Positions 56,989-64,000 of a stretch of DNA of 64,000 nt are shown here, in pieces (the first letter of the stretch is position 1; every line of letters starts with the position of its first letter). Position numbers and translations under genes: made by a program. The stretch is taken from assembly GCA_947500005.1 (NCBI GenBank), contig CANMQJ010000014.1, positions 62,001 through 126,000 of the forward strand, in the 5' to 3' direction. This stretch comes from an uncultured Paracoccaceae bacterium (GTDB lineage Bacteria > Pseudomonadota > Alphaproteobacteria > Rhodobacterales > Rhodobacteraceae). The notes beneath the pieces were generated by a model. That model was not told the origin of the DNA, searched no databases, and saw only the letters and a program-made list of their open reading frames with translations.

Positions 56989-58196
56989 AGCCGGAAGAAC
57001 AGGGCTTTGAGATAGCCCGATTCGGCCAGCTGCGGCAGTTGCGGATGGTCGGCCCCGGCAAACCCCGTGTGCAGCAGCTGCGCCTGCCGTCCCGACCGTC
57101 CGATCCCACGGGCCGAGGCATCGCGGAACCGGCCCAGATCGGCGGCATGGGAACAGGAGCACAGCCCCAGATAGCCACCCGGCTTGACCAGCGGAGCGGC
57201 CAGCCGTGCGACACGCTCATAGGCGCGCAGCCCGGCATCGAGCGCCTGTTTCGACGGCGCGAAGGCAGGCGGGTCGCAGATCACCACGTCGAAGCTCTCA
57301 CCCTCCGGCCCCAGCGCCGTCAGAACGTCGAAGGCATCGCCCTGCCGCGTCGACAGCATGTCCTTCATGCCGCCTGCTTCCGCGCCCTGAACGGCCAGCG
57401 CCAATGCAGGTGCCGAGCCATCGACGCAGAGCGCCTCTTCCGCACCGGCGGCCAGCATGGCCAGTGCAAAGCCGCCCACATGGCTGAACACATCGAGAAC
57501 CCGCGCGCCAGGTGCGACCAGCCGGGCGGCAAAGGCGTGATTGGGGCGCTGGTCGTAGAAAAGCCCGGTCTTCTGTCCGCCAGTCAGGTCGGCCATGTAG
57601 GTCGCGCCATTCATGGGAACCGGCACCGGGCCATCCGGCGCGGCGCCGTGAAGGACCGCCCCGACATCGTCGAGCCCTTCGAGGCCCCGCGCCCGGCCCG
57701 ACGCGTTCTTGAGCACCGTGCTCACACCCGCCACGCGGACAAGCGCCGAGGCGAGCAGTTCTATATGCGCCTCGGCCCAGGCCGCGTTGGGCTGGATCAC
57801 GCAAGCCTCGCCGAAACGGTCGATCACGACCCCGGGCAGGCCATCGGCTTCGGCATGGATCAGGCGGTAATAGGGCGCGTCGAACAACCGCTCGCGCATG
57901 TCCAACGCCCGAGAGATGCGGGCCTCGAACCATTTGGCATCCAGGACCGCTTCGGGATCGCGGTCAAGCATCCGGCACATGATGCGCGAGTTCGGGTTGA
58001 CTGCCACAAGGCCCATCGCCGCGCGGTTCTCATCCTCGAGCACTGCAAGCGCGCCCGGCAGGATTTTCTTTGTCCGGCGGTCGGTCACGATGTCGTTGTC
58101 ATAGACCCAAGGGAACCCGTGGCGAATGCCACGGGCATTGGCCTTGGGCTTGAGGCGGACGCGGGGGCGGTCAGATGGGGAAGAGGGCGCTGTCAT
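56985..58196 (-). CDS. rlmI: 23S rRNA (cytosine1962-C5)-methyltransferase-like protein
   Basis: 403 residues with an N-terminal PUA domain (VRLKPKANARGIRHGFPWVY) and a Rossmann methyltransferase domain (VLDVFSHVGGFALAMLAAGA, VICDPPAFAPSKQALD and YLGLCSCSHAADLGRF). This is the COG1092 RlmI family that modifies a cytosine in 23S rRNA. The start codon lies in the loop of an 11-base perfect hairpin (58181-58208). The PIN gene is coupled downstream. Confidence 0.9.
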   Translation of the reverse strand: MTAPSSPSDRPRVRLKPKANARGIRHGFPWVYDNDIVTDRRTKKILPGALAVLEDENRAAMGLVAVNPNSRIMCRMLDRDPEAVLDAKWFEARISRALDMRERLFDAPYYRLIHAEADGLPGVVIDRFGEACVIQPNAAWAEAHIELLASALVRVAGVSTVLKNASGRARGLEGLDDVGAVLHGAAPDGPVPVPMNGATYMADLTGGQKTGLFYDQRPNHAFAARLVAPGARVLDVFSHVGGFALAMLAAGAEEALCVDGSAPALALAVQGAEAGGMKDMLSTRQGDAFDVLTALGPEGESFDVVICDPPAFAPSKQALDAGLRAYERVARLAAPLVKPGGYLGLCSCSHAADLGRFRDASARGIGRSGRQAQLLHTGFAGADHPQLPQLAESGYLKALFFRL

Positions 58197-58208
58197 GAGC
58201 GCCCTCTT
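58181..58208 (-). promoter_or_regulatory. Perfect hairpin holding the rlmI start codon in its loop
   Basis: Eleven-base arms, AAGAGGGCGCT and AGCGCCCTCTT, enclose a six-base loop that contains the rlmI ATG (58194-58196). On the transcript the AGAGGG ribosome-binding site is buried in one arm and codons 3-6 in the other. It could block or gate translation, or act as a terminator for the upstream lipoprotein gene. Confidence 0.6.
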
Positions 58209-58235
58209 ACAAAGATCGGTCCGGCTGGGAAAGCC

Positions 58236-59012
58236 TTACATACGGTTCATCAGCTGGATCACACCGAGGCTGGCATTCTTGTAGCCTTCGGGGCTCGACA
58301 GTTCCTGCCGGATCACTTCGGCCAGGTGGTTGGTGATGCGCACCTTCTGGGTCAGGCCGCGCCCCTCGGCCTGCAGGGCCTGCTTGCCGCCAAAAGCGTC
58401 AAGATCGGCCTTCACGGTCTTGACCGGCATCAGAAGCTCGCCCGTCGTGGCATCCTTGAGCGCCAGCTGGAAGGTGATCGCATGCACGCCGCCAGTGGTA
58501 TAGCGGGCCTTCTCGGTCAGCGCGTGGAACTTCGCGACCTCGATGTGAAGATCGGCGTTGATCGGGCCGTTGAGCGGAGTCACCCCGCGCGCCATCGCGT
58601 CCTGCACGATCTTCTGCACCTGTGCATGACGGTCGCCGATCGGGTCCTCGCGCCAGACGATGTCGCCGCGCGGGATATAGGAATTGGCCTCGGAGACCTT
58701 CAGCGACCGAGGCACGCGCACGGTGACCGAATTGATCGTGACCGGAGCGGTCATGGCCGGCGCCAGCGCGACCGACGGCGCAGCTTCGGACTCCAGCCGG
58801 CTGACATCGGGATGGTTGATCGCCACCTGGCCTGTCGCCGCGTCCTGGTAGGTGCCGCGTGGCTGATCCAGCAGCGCATAGCCGGCCGGGGCCTGAACCG
58901 CACCTTCGGGCAGCGGCTCGAAAGGCATGTTGCGCGTGGGTACATCGACCGAGGCACAGGCCGACACGCTTGCGGCAAGTCCCATCGCCATCAGGATACG
59001 CACCATTTTCAT
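58236..59012 (-). CDS. Lipoprotein of unknown function (DUF6778-like)
   Basis: 258 residues from ATG 59012 with a GAGGAGAG ribosome-binding site. A lipobox (GLAASVSACASVDVPTRN) places the Cys near residue 19. Conserved-looking segments are NSVTVRVPRSLKVSEANSYI and IVWREDPIGDRHAQVQKI, then ITFQLALKDATTGELLMPV. The name DUF6778 is from memory and tentative. It is probably periplasmic. It lies upstream of rlmI on the same strand. Confidence 0.75.
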   Translation of the reverse strand: MKMVRILMAMGLAASVSACASVDVPTRNMPFEPLPEGAVQAPAGYALLDQPRGTYQDAATGQVAINHPDVSRLESEAAPSVALAPAMTAPVTINSVTVRVPRSLKVSEANSYIPRGDIVWREDPIGDRHAQVQKIVQDAMARGVTPLNGPINADLHIEVAKFHALTEKARYTTGGVHAITFQLALKDATTGELLMPVKTVKADLDAFGGKQALQAEGRGLTQKVRITNHLAEVIRQELSSPEGYKNASLGVIQLMNRM

Positions 59013-59150
59013 CGTCTCTCTCCTCGAACGGGGCGTGTCCCGCCCATTTGTCCCTTGTCGAAGACGAGTTTTGCCTGCCAATTGAGGCAAGTTTTGGACA
59101 AATTGCGTGCCATTTCAGGATCGTTTCGAATCCGGAAACCGCTTGAGGGC

Positions 59151-59426
59151 TCAGTTGCGCGAGCGCGAACGCCATCCTCCGCGCCTGCGCGGCGTGCCCG
59201 AACTCGACAATCCCTGCCGAAGAACCTCGGTCATCGGATGGTCTGGCCGCTCCTCGCGGTAGCGCTCGTGAAGCGTGACCAGCGCGCGCGGCTGGTCCAG
59301 CGTCTCGGGAAGGCTCAGCGCCCAGTCGAGGAAGATCGACCTGCATTCGGCGGCAGTGATGCCTTCCATGTTATAGGCCTCGCGGACGAGGCCCTTGGGG
59401 TCGAGCGGATCAGGCGTCTTGGTCAT
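59151..59426 (-). CDS. Small conserved hypothetical protein downstream of glnE
   Basis: 91 residues with the conserved-looking core GLVREAYNMEGITAAECRSI, FLDWALSLP and ALVTLHERYREERPDHPMTE, and a basic tail (RRRGGWRSRSRN). It overlaps the 3' end of glnE by 17 bp, so the two are translated together. This gene order is common in Rhodobacteraceae. Function unknown. Confidence 0.75.
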   Translation of the reverse strand: MTKTPDPLDPKGLVREAYNMEGITAAECRSIFLDWALSLPETLDQPRALVTLHERYREERPDHPMTEVLRQGLSSSGTPRRRGGWRSRSRN

Positions 59427-62208
59427 CCTCGGCCTCTGACAGAGCGCCCCCGATCACGCGGGCGGCGCGCCCATAATTCTCCTCCAACGCAGCCTCGAGC
59501 GCGTCGATATCGTCGAAGCCGGTGGTGCGGCACAGGAATGCCGCCCCGCCTTCCCCTATCTCGTCCGCCTCGATCGTCTTGCCCGACAGGAGGCGCGCCG
59601 AGGTCTGCACCGACCAGAATAGCGCATAGGCCTCCTCCAGCGTCGACTTGTCCGCGACATCCAGCCACCCGGCGGCGACAGCCCCCTCCAGCCCCGAGGC
59701 CACGTCGCGCTCTGCCCGGCCCGACAGCAACGCCCCGGCCTGCGCGACAAGTTCGATATCCAGCATCCGCCCGGGCCCCGTCTTGGCGTCCCAGACACCG
59801 GCGGGCGTCTTTGCGGCGGCGATCCGCGCGCGCATGTCGGCCACCTCACGCAGAACCGTGGCCTGATCCTTGGGCGCGGCGATCAGGTCCGCCCGAAATC
59901 TTTCGATATCATAGGCAAGCGTCGCCTCACCCGCCACGACGCGCGCCCGGGTGAGCGCCAGATGCTCCCAGGTCCAGGCCTCGTTCTGCTGGTAATGGGT
60001 GAAACTGGCCCAGCTTGTGGCAACCGGCCCCTGACTGCCCGACGGGCGCAGGCGCATATCGACTTCGTATAGCCGTCCCTCGGCCATCGGCGCGGTCAGA
60101 GCCGTGATAAGCGCCTGTGTGAAGCGCGCATAATAGGTGCGCGGTGCCAGTGGGCGCGGGCCGTCCGACATCTCTGCCTCGCCCGGATCGTAGATCACGA
60201 TCAGGTCCAGATCGGATTGCGAATTGATCCGTGCCGCGCCCAGCGACCCCATTCCCAAAACCGCTGCCCCGCGACCGGGAGCCACGCCGTGCTTGCGGGC
60301 GAATTGCGCCTCGACCCTTGGCAGGATCGCGGCGATCACCGCTCCGGCCAGCTGAGCATATTGTGCCCCGGCTGTCGTCCCGTCGACAAGGCCGCGCAGG
60401 TGATGGACACCGATGCGGAAATGCCATTCCTTGCTCCAGCGACGGCCCGCGTCCAGTTGCCGCTCGTAATCTTCCTCGCCTGCAAGAAGCGCATCCAATT
60501 CGTCCCGCAGCGCCGCCTCACCCGGCCACTCGTCAAAGAACTGCCCGCCGATCACCGCGTCAAACACCGCCGAGTTCCGGCTGAGATGGCTGGCCAGCGC
60601 GTGACTGGTGCCGACGATATCGATGAGCAGGTCGCTGAGCTGCGGGTTCGCCTCGAAGAGCGAAAAGAGCTGCACCCCGGCGGGCAGACCGCGCAGGAAT
60701 CCGTCGAGCGCCAGCAGCGACTCCTCGGGCTTGGCTGTTCGAGCAAGGCGCGAAAGCAGTTCCGGCTTCAAACGCTCGAAGATCCGCGCGCCGCGCGCCG
60801 AGCGCAGCGCCGGATAGGTCGGCCAGCGCGCCAGCACCGAGGCGTCGAACTCCACTTCGACCGGTTCGGGCTTGGGCGCGGCAGCCGCATCGGGCGCAAA
60901 GAACCCCTCGGTCAGTTCATGCACCTCGGTCAGGCGGCGGGTCAGGTCGCGCTCCAACTCTTCGGGTCCGATCCCCATCAGGCAGGCCACACGCTCGAGC
61001 CCGTCCTCCGATTGCGGGACGCGGTGGGTCTGGGCGTCGTGGACCATCTGGATACGATGCTCGACCTCGCGATGCGCGCGATAGTGATCGGTCAGTTTCC
61101 CGGCGACCTCCTCTGGCACCCAACCCTTCTCGGCCAAGGCCGCCAATCCCTCCGCCGTGCCGCGCAGGCGCAGATCGCGGTCGCGGCCCCCGGCGATCAA
61201 CTGCCGGGTCTGGGTAAAGAACTCGATCTCGCGGATCCCGCCCCGGCCCAGCTTCATGTCATGGCCCGGAACTTTCAGCGCGCCACCCGTTCCCTTGCTC
61301 TCGCGGATGCGCAAGCGCATGTCATGGGCGTCCTGGATCGCGGCGAAATCCAAATGGCGCCGCCAGACGAAGGGGCGCAGCGTCTCCAGGAAACGGTCCC
61401 CGGCCGCAATATCCCCCGCACAGGGGCGCGCCTTGATATAGGCCGCGCGCTCCCAAGTGCGGCCCAGGCTCTCGTAATAGGTCTCGGCCGCGGCCATGGA
61501 CATGCAGACCGGGGTCACCGCCGGATCGGGCCGCAGACGCAGATCGGTGCGAAAGACATAGCCGTCAGCCGTCTTGTCGCTGAGCGTCGTGCAGAAATTC
61601 CGCGTCGCGCGGACCATCCCCTGCCGTGCCTCGTGGAAATCGTCATGTTCATATCGGGTTTCGTCGAACAGCACGATCAGGTCGATGTCGGAGCTGTAGT
61701 TCAGCTCATGCGCGCCCATCTTGCCCATGGCAAGGACGACCATCCCGGCAGCCGTTTCGACATCCGCCTCGGTCATGCCGGGAAGTTTTCCGCGCCGGAT
61801 CAGTGTCGCGATCTCGGCCTTGGCCGCAAGATCGACCGCAAGCGCCGCGTAATCGGTCAACAGGCCGGTGACCCGCTCCAGCGGCCAGGCACCCGCCAGA
61901 TCGGCCAGCGCGGTCAACAACGCCAGCTGCCGCTTGCCCTGCCGCAGCCCCGGTTTCAGCTGATCCGGCGGGCAGGCCCGAACCTGGTCCCAGATCCCGG
62001 CTAGCGCGGTTTCGGGGTCGTACAGGGCCGGCGCCAGCCAGGCGGCCTCGCGCTCGACCAGACTCTTGAGGTAGGGGCTCGACCCCGCGGCCCCCGCAAT
62101 CAGGTCGTGGTGGTCGGAGGATAGCTCCGGCACAACAGCGCAGGCCTCCTGGCCAAGGGCGGAATCGAAAGGGCGCGGCGAGCGGCGGATTTCCAGAGGG
62201 TGCGACAT
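59410..62208 (-). CDS. glnE: Bifunctional glutamine synthetase adenylyltransferase/deadenylase
   Basis: 932 residues from ATG 62208 (MSHPLEIRRSPRPFD); a TTG at 62244 would extend it. Two nucleotidyltransferase domains are clear. The deadenylation site lies in the N-terminal half (AMGKMGAHELNYSSDIDLIV), the adenylation site in the C-terminal half (GMGSLGAARINSQSDLDLIV). Connecting helices include GRGGIREIEFFTQT. The enzyme switches glutamine synthetase on and off in response to PII. It is divergent from the YbaK gene. Confidence 0.95.
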   Translation of the reverse strand: MSHPLEIRRSPRPFDSALGQEACAVVPELSSDHHDLIAGAAGSSPYLKSLVEREAAWLAPALYDPETALAGIWDQVRACPPDQLKPGLRQGKRQLALLTALADLAGAWPLERVTGLLTDYAALAVDLAAKAEIATLIRRGKLPGMTEADVETAAGMVVLAMGKMGAHELNYSSDIDLIVLFDETRYEHDDFHEARQGMVRATRNFCTTLSDKTADGYVFRTDLRLRPDPAVTPVCMSMAAAETYYESLGRTWERAAYIKARPCAGDIAAGDRFLETLRPFVWRRHLDFAAIQDAHDMRLRIRESKGTGGALKVPGHDMKLGRGGIREIEFFTQTRQLIAGGRDRDLRLRGTAEGLAALAEKGWVPEEVAGKLTDHYRAHREVEHRIQMVHDAQTHRVPQSEDGLERVACLMGIGPEELERDLTRRLTEVHELTEGFFAPDAAAAPKPEPVEVEFDASVLARWPTYPALRSARGARIFERLKPELLSRLARTAKPEESLLALDGFLRGLPAGVQLFSLFEANPQLSDLLIDIVGTSHALASHLSRNSAVFDAVIGGQFFDEWPGEAALRDELDALLAGEEDYERQLDAGRRWSKEWHFRIGVHHLRGLVDGTTAGAQYAQLAGAVIAAILPRVEAQFARKHGVAPGRGAAVLGMGSLGAARINSQSDLDLIVIYDPGEAEMSDGPRPLAPRTYYARFTQALITALTAPMAEGRLYEVDMRLRPSGSQGPVATSWASFTHYQQNEAWTWEHLALTRARVVAGEATLAYDIERFRADLIAAPKDQATVLREVADMRARIAAAKTPAGVWDAKTGPGRMLDIELVAQAGALLSGRAERDVASGLEGAVAAGWLDVADKSTLEEAYALFWSVQTSARLLSGKTIEADEIGEGGAAFLCRTTGFDDIDALEAALEENYGRAARVIGGALSEAEDDQDA

Positions 62209-62319
62209 GGTCGGAAGGTGCGCATTCCCCTGCGCCAAGGTCAATATGACAATGCGTGCACCGCGTTGCCCTTCTTTCAGCCTCTCACTAGGTTGCCCGC
62301 GACTGTCAGGGAGTTGGGA

Positions 62320-62787
62320 ATGAGCAAGAGCCTGAAACGGGTCCGCGCGGCGCTAGAAGCGGCTGGCCACACGATCGAGATCCGCGAGACCGCGAATGCG
62401 CGCACAGCAGCGGATGCCGCGCGCGCCGTGGGCTGCGATGTCGATCAGATCGCCAAGTCGATCATCTTCTGGGGCGAAAGTTCGGACGCGCCGATCCTGT
62501 TCCTGACCGCAGGCGGAAACCGTGTCGACAATGACCGCGCCGCGGCACTTGCGGGTGAACCGCTGCGGCGGGCCGAGGCCGAGCGTGTCCGCGCGGCGAC
62601 CGGATTTGCAATCGGCGGGGTGGCGCCTGTCGGGCATCTCTCGCCCATCCGCGCATTTTTCGACCCGCGGCTGGCTGAATTCGACTTGATCTGGGCCGCC
62701 GCCGGCACACCCCAGCACGTCTTTTCCATCGCGCCAAAGGATCTCGTCGCCCTTGCAGACGCCAGGATCGGCGCGTTCACCGAGTAG
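62320..62787 (+). CDS. YbaK/EbsC-family aminoacyl-tRNA deacylase
   Basis: 155 residues from ATG 62320. The editing-domain lysine and GGVAPVGH region are visible in CDVDQIAKSIIFWGES and FAIGGVAPVGHLSP. The family hydrolyses mischarged Cys- or Ala-tRNA-Pro or free aminoacyl-tRNAs in trans. It is divergent from glnE, and its 3' end is 3 bp from the convergent 65-residue gene. Confidence 0.9.
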   Translation: MSKSLKRVRAALEAAGHTIEIRETANARTAADAARAVGCDVDQIAKSIIFWGESSDAPILFLTAGGNRVDNDRAAALAGEPLRRAEAERVRAATGFAIGGVAPVGHLSPIRAFFDPRLAEFDLIWAAAGTPQHVFSIAPKDLVALADARIGAFTE

Positions 62788-62790
62788 AGG

Positions 62791-62988
62791 TCAGAAGATC
62801 AGCCCAAGCAAGGCAGCAATGATCTGCCACCACAGGAAGGCGCCGATCACCGCGCATGGCAAAAGCCACCATCCCGCTGCCAACCGCATGCCGCGCCACG
62901 CCTCCCTGCCTTCGGAAAACGGGTATCTCGCCCGCGTTCCATCCGCGATGACCCCACCGAGGGGAGTGTGTTCACGAGTATGCGCCAT
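62791..62988 (-). CDS. Small membrane-associated hypothetical protein
   Basis: 65 residues. A polar start (MAHTREHTPLGGVIADGTRA) leads to RYPFSEGREAWRGMRLAAGW and one long hydrophobic helix (WWLLPCAVIGAFLWWQIIAA). The composition is too ordered for chance in this GC context. The family is unknown. It starts 185 bp from the DUF2852 gene, across a region with two palindromes. Confidence 0.6.
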   Translation of the reverse strand: MAHTREHTPLGGVIADGTRARYPFSEGREAWRGMRLAAGWWLLPCAVIGAFLWWQIIAALLGLIF

Positions 62989-63073
62989 GGTCCTTAACTA
63001 TTCCCGAATCGCGAAAACTACAACCTAAAGATGTTTGGTCGGCAGTTGTTTGCCACAAAGTTGCTCACCAAAA

Positions 63074-63098
63074 ATGTAAATCTTTTTCACATACCCCC
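63074..63098 (+). promoter_or_regulatory. Operator-like palindrome A
   Basis: ATGTAAATCTTTTTCACAT (19 bases, arms ATGTAAA and TTCACAT, spacer 5) followed directly by ACCCCC. It matches the form ATGTRAA-N5-TTYACAT. It lies 59 bp upstream of palindrome B. Confidence 0.6.
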
Positions 63099-63132
63099 TT
63101 GCACAGGGCAAAACCTCCTCCCATCTTCAATC

Positions 63133-63157
63133 ATGTGAAAGCGATTTACATACCCCC
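63133..63157 (+). promoter_or_regulatory. Operator-like palindrome B
   Basis: ATGTGAAAGCGATTTACAT (19 bases, arms ATGTGAA and TTTACAT, spacer 5) followed by ACCCCC, the same form as palindrome A with the two half-sites swapped. It ends 16 bases before the DUF2852 start codon and may overlap its ribosome-binding region. Confidence 0.6.
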
Positions 63158-63173
63158 AACCGGAGAGATCACA

Positions 63174-63593
63174 ATGACGACAGTGACGCAAACCGTTGCC
63201 GCCCCCTCCAACCCGGGCTGGCTGCACCGTGCCGAAAGCTGGCTTGACGACAAGGGCAAAGGCGCCTGGATCGCCGCCATGGTCCTCGGCTTCATCTTCT
63301 TCTGGCCCGTCGGGCTGGCCCTTCTTGCCTACATGATCTGGAGCAAACGCATGTTCTCATCCTGCAACCGCCGCAAATCCTGGACCCGCACCGGAATGAC
63401 CGCGATGCGCAGTACCGGCAACAGCGCCTTCGACAACTACAAGGCCGACACCCTGGCACGGCTCGAGCGCGAGCAGGTCGAGTTCGAGGAGTTCCTCAAG
63501 CGCCTGCGCGAGGCCAAGGACAAGGCCGAGTTCGACGAGTTCATGGAAGAGCGCGCCCGTAGCGGACGTGACAGCGATGACGACGCAGCCTGA
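63174..63593 (+). CDS. DUF2852 domain-containing protein
   Basis: 139 residues from ATG 63174, with CGGAGAG upstream. One transmembrane helix (GAWIAAMVLGFIFFWPVGLA) follows an N-terminal WLHRAESWLDDKGK. A cytoplasmic tail carries a coiled coil of the form TLARLEREQVEFEEFLKRLR and ends acidic. The DUF2852 family is alphaproteobacterial and uncharacterised. It stands behind the two palindromes. Confidence 0.88.
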   Translation: MTTVTQTVAAPSNPGWLHRAESWLDDKGKGAWIAAMVLGFIFFWPVGLALLAYMIWSKRMFSSCNRRKSWTRTGMTAMRSTGNSAFDNYKADTLARLEREQVEFEEFLKRLREAKDKAEFDEFMEERARSGRDSDDDAA

Positions 63594-63599
63594 CCACGC

Positions 63600-63626
63600 G
63601 CGGCCCCCGTTCGGAATGGGGGCCGC
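63600..63626 (+). other. Hairpin between DUF2852 and RDD genes
   Basis: Nine-base arms GCGGCCCCC and GGGGGCCGC with a nine-base loop start 6 bases after the DUF2852 stop. C-rich sequence follows rather than T, so this is more likely an mRNA-stability element than a terminator. Confidence 0.45.
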
Positions 63627-63648
63627 CCCCTTCCCCGCCGGAGACACC

Positions 63649-64000
63649 ATGATGGCCCAATTGCCGGATCCCGCCCGCCAGCCCGAATTCTACAGCGCCG
63701 TCCCGTCCAAGCGGTTCTTCGCCTGGATCTTCGACACGCTGGTGATCGTGATGCTGAGCGTGGTGCTTGTGGTGCTCACGGCCTTCGTCGGCGCCTTCGT
63801 CTGGCCCATCCTCTACCTCGTGGTCGGCTTCGTCTACCGGACGGCGACCATCGCAAACGGCTCGGCCACCTGGGGCATGCGGTTCGTTGGCCTTGAATTG
63901 CGCAACGCATGGGGCCAGAGGCTCGACACCGGGCAGGCGCTGGCCCACACCGCAGGCTATACCGTCAGCATGGCGGTCCCTGTCCTGCAGGTGATCTCGG
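63649..64000 (+). CDS. RDD family membrane protein (3' end outside window)
   Basis: At least 117 residues before the window ends. The ATG 63649 (or 63652) has GGAG upstream; an in-frame ATG at 63616 lacks a site. The RDD signature is visible as KRFFAWIFDTLVIVM, followed by further hydrophobic helices and TWGMRFVGLELRN. The family is of unknown or ion-transport function. It follows DUF2852 by 55 bp and likely shares its transcript. Confidence 0.85.
   Translation, partial: MMAQLPDPARQPEFYSAVPSKRFFAWIFDTLVIVMLSVVLVVLTAFVGAFVWPILYLVVGFVYRTATIANGSATWGMRFVGLELRNAWGQRLDTGQALAHTAGYTVSMAVPVLQVIS

Overview
The window is a 64 kb piece of a GC-rich alphaproteobacterial chromosome. It almost certainly belongs to the Rhodobacteraceae/Roseobacteraceae. 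This rests on gene content and order: lptG-lptD-surA-pdxA-rsmA, prfA-prmC-DUF4167, yceD-rpmF-plsX-fabH-ihfA-merR-tRNA-Pro, dgt-argS-SPOR-nagZ-scpA-scpB, a DksA with one zinc-site cysteine, and several small families I associate with this group (DUF2852, DUF2927, a DUF6778-like lipoprotein, an RSP_2648-like PIN protein). No phage, insertion sequence, CRISPR array, rRNA or plasmid backbone was seen. Genus and species cannot be fixed by reading alone.

Layout. 1-6.7 kb: a truncated Bcr/CflA transporter, then a tightly overlapped ABC-F / ACT / MarC / membrane aspartic-protease run, facing holC and pepA. 7-13.4 kb: envelope and cofactor operon lptG-lptD-surA-pdxA-rsmA, with the usual lptF missing from its place. 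13.4-21.7 kb (minus strand): an orphan MttB-family methyltransferase, DUF4167, prmC-prfA, DUF1499, two tandem ureohydrolases and an M20 amidohydrolase. 21.8-30.7 kb: mazG, selO, a cupin, a desaturase, DUF421, anmK, tyrS, a FemAB-like acyltransferase and an SDR. 30.8-39.4 kb: uup, olsB, bamE, then the ribosome/lipid run yceD-rpmF-plsX-fabH, ihfA, a MerR regulator, tRNA-Pro(GGG) and a long dCTP deaminase. 39.5-46.4 kb: condensin subunits scpAB, nagZ, a SPOR protein, argS and dgt. 46.4-56.4 kb: an A-type Fe-S carrier, a frame-disrupted small gene, xth, an FAD monooxygenase, dksA, and a plus-strand MoxR / GNAT / DUF2927 / small membrane protein / VWA / PhoD-like / M48 run. 56.4-64 kb: PIN-rlmI, a lipoprotein, glnE, a YbaK deacylase, DUF2852 and a truncated RDD protein.

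Most genes are housekeeping: translation (argS, tyrS, prfA, prmC, rsmA, rlmI, rpmF), outer-membrane biogenesis (lptG, lptD, surA, bamE), phospholipid and ornithine-lipid synthesis, chromosome segregation, cell-wall recycling (nagZ, anmK) and nucleotide hygiene (mazG, dgt, dcd).

The points most worth a second look are small or non-coding. They are the lost lptF, a dispersed intergenic motif (three copies), a perfect hairpin that holds the rlmI start codon in its loop, paired palindromes upstream of the DUF2852 gene, a palindrome inside the ihfA promoter spacer, paired TGTACAAAACG repeats between two convergent 3' ends, a broken small gene at 46.8-47.1 kb, and the MoxR-VWA cluster as the best candidate for an uncharacterised multi-gene system.
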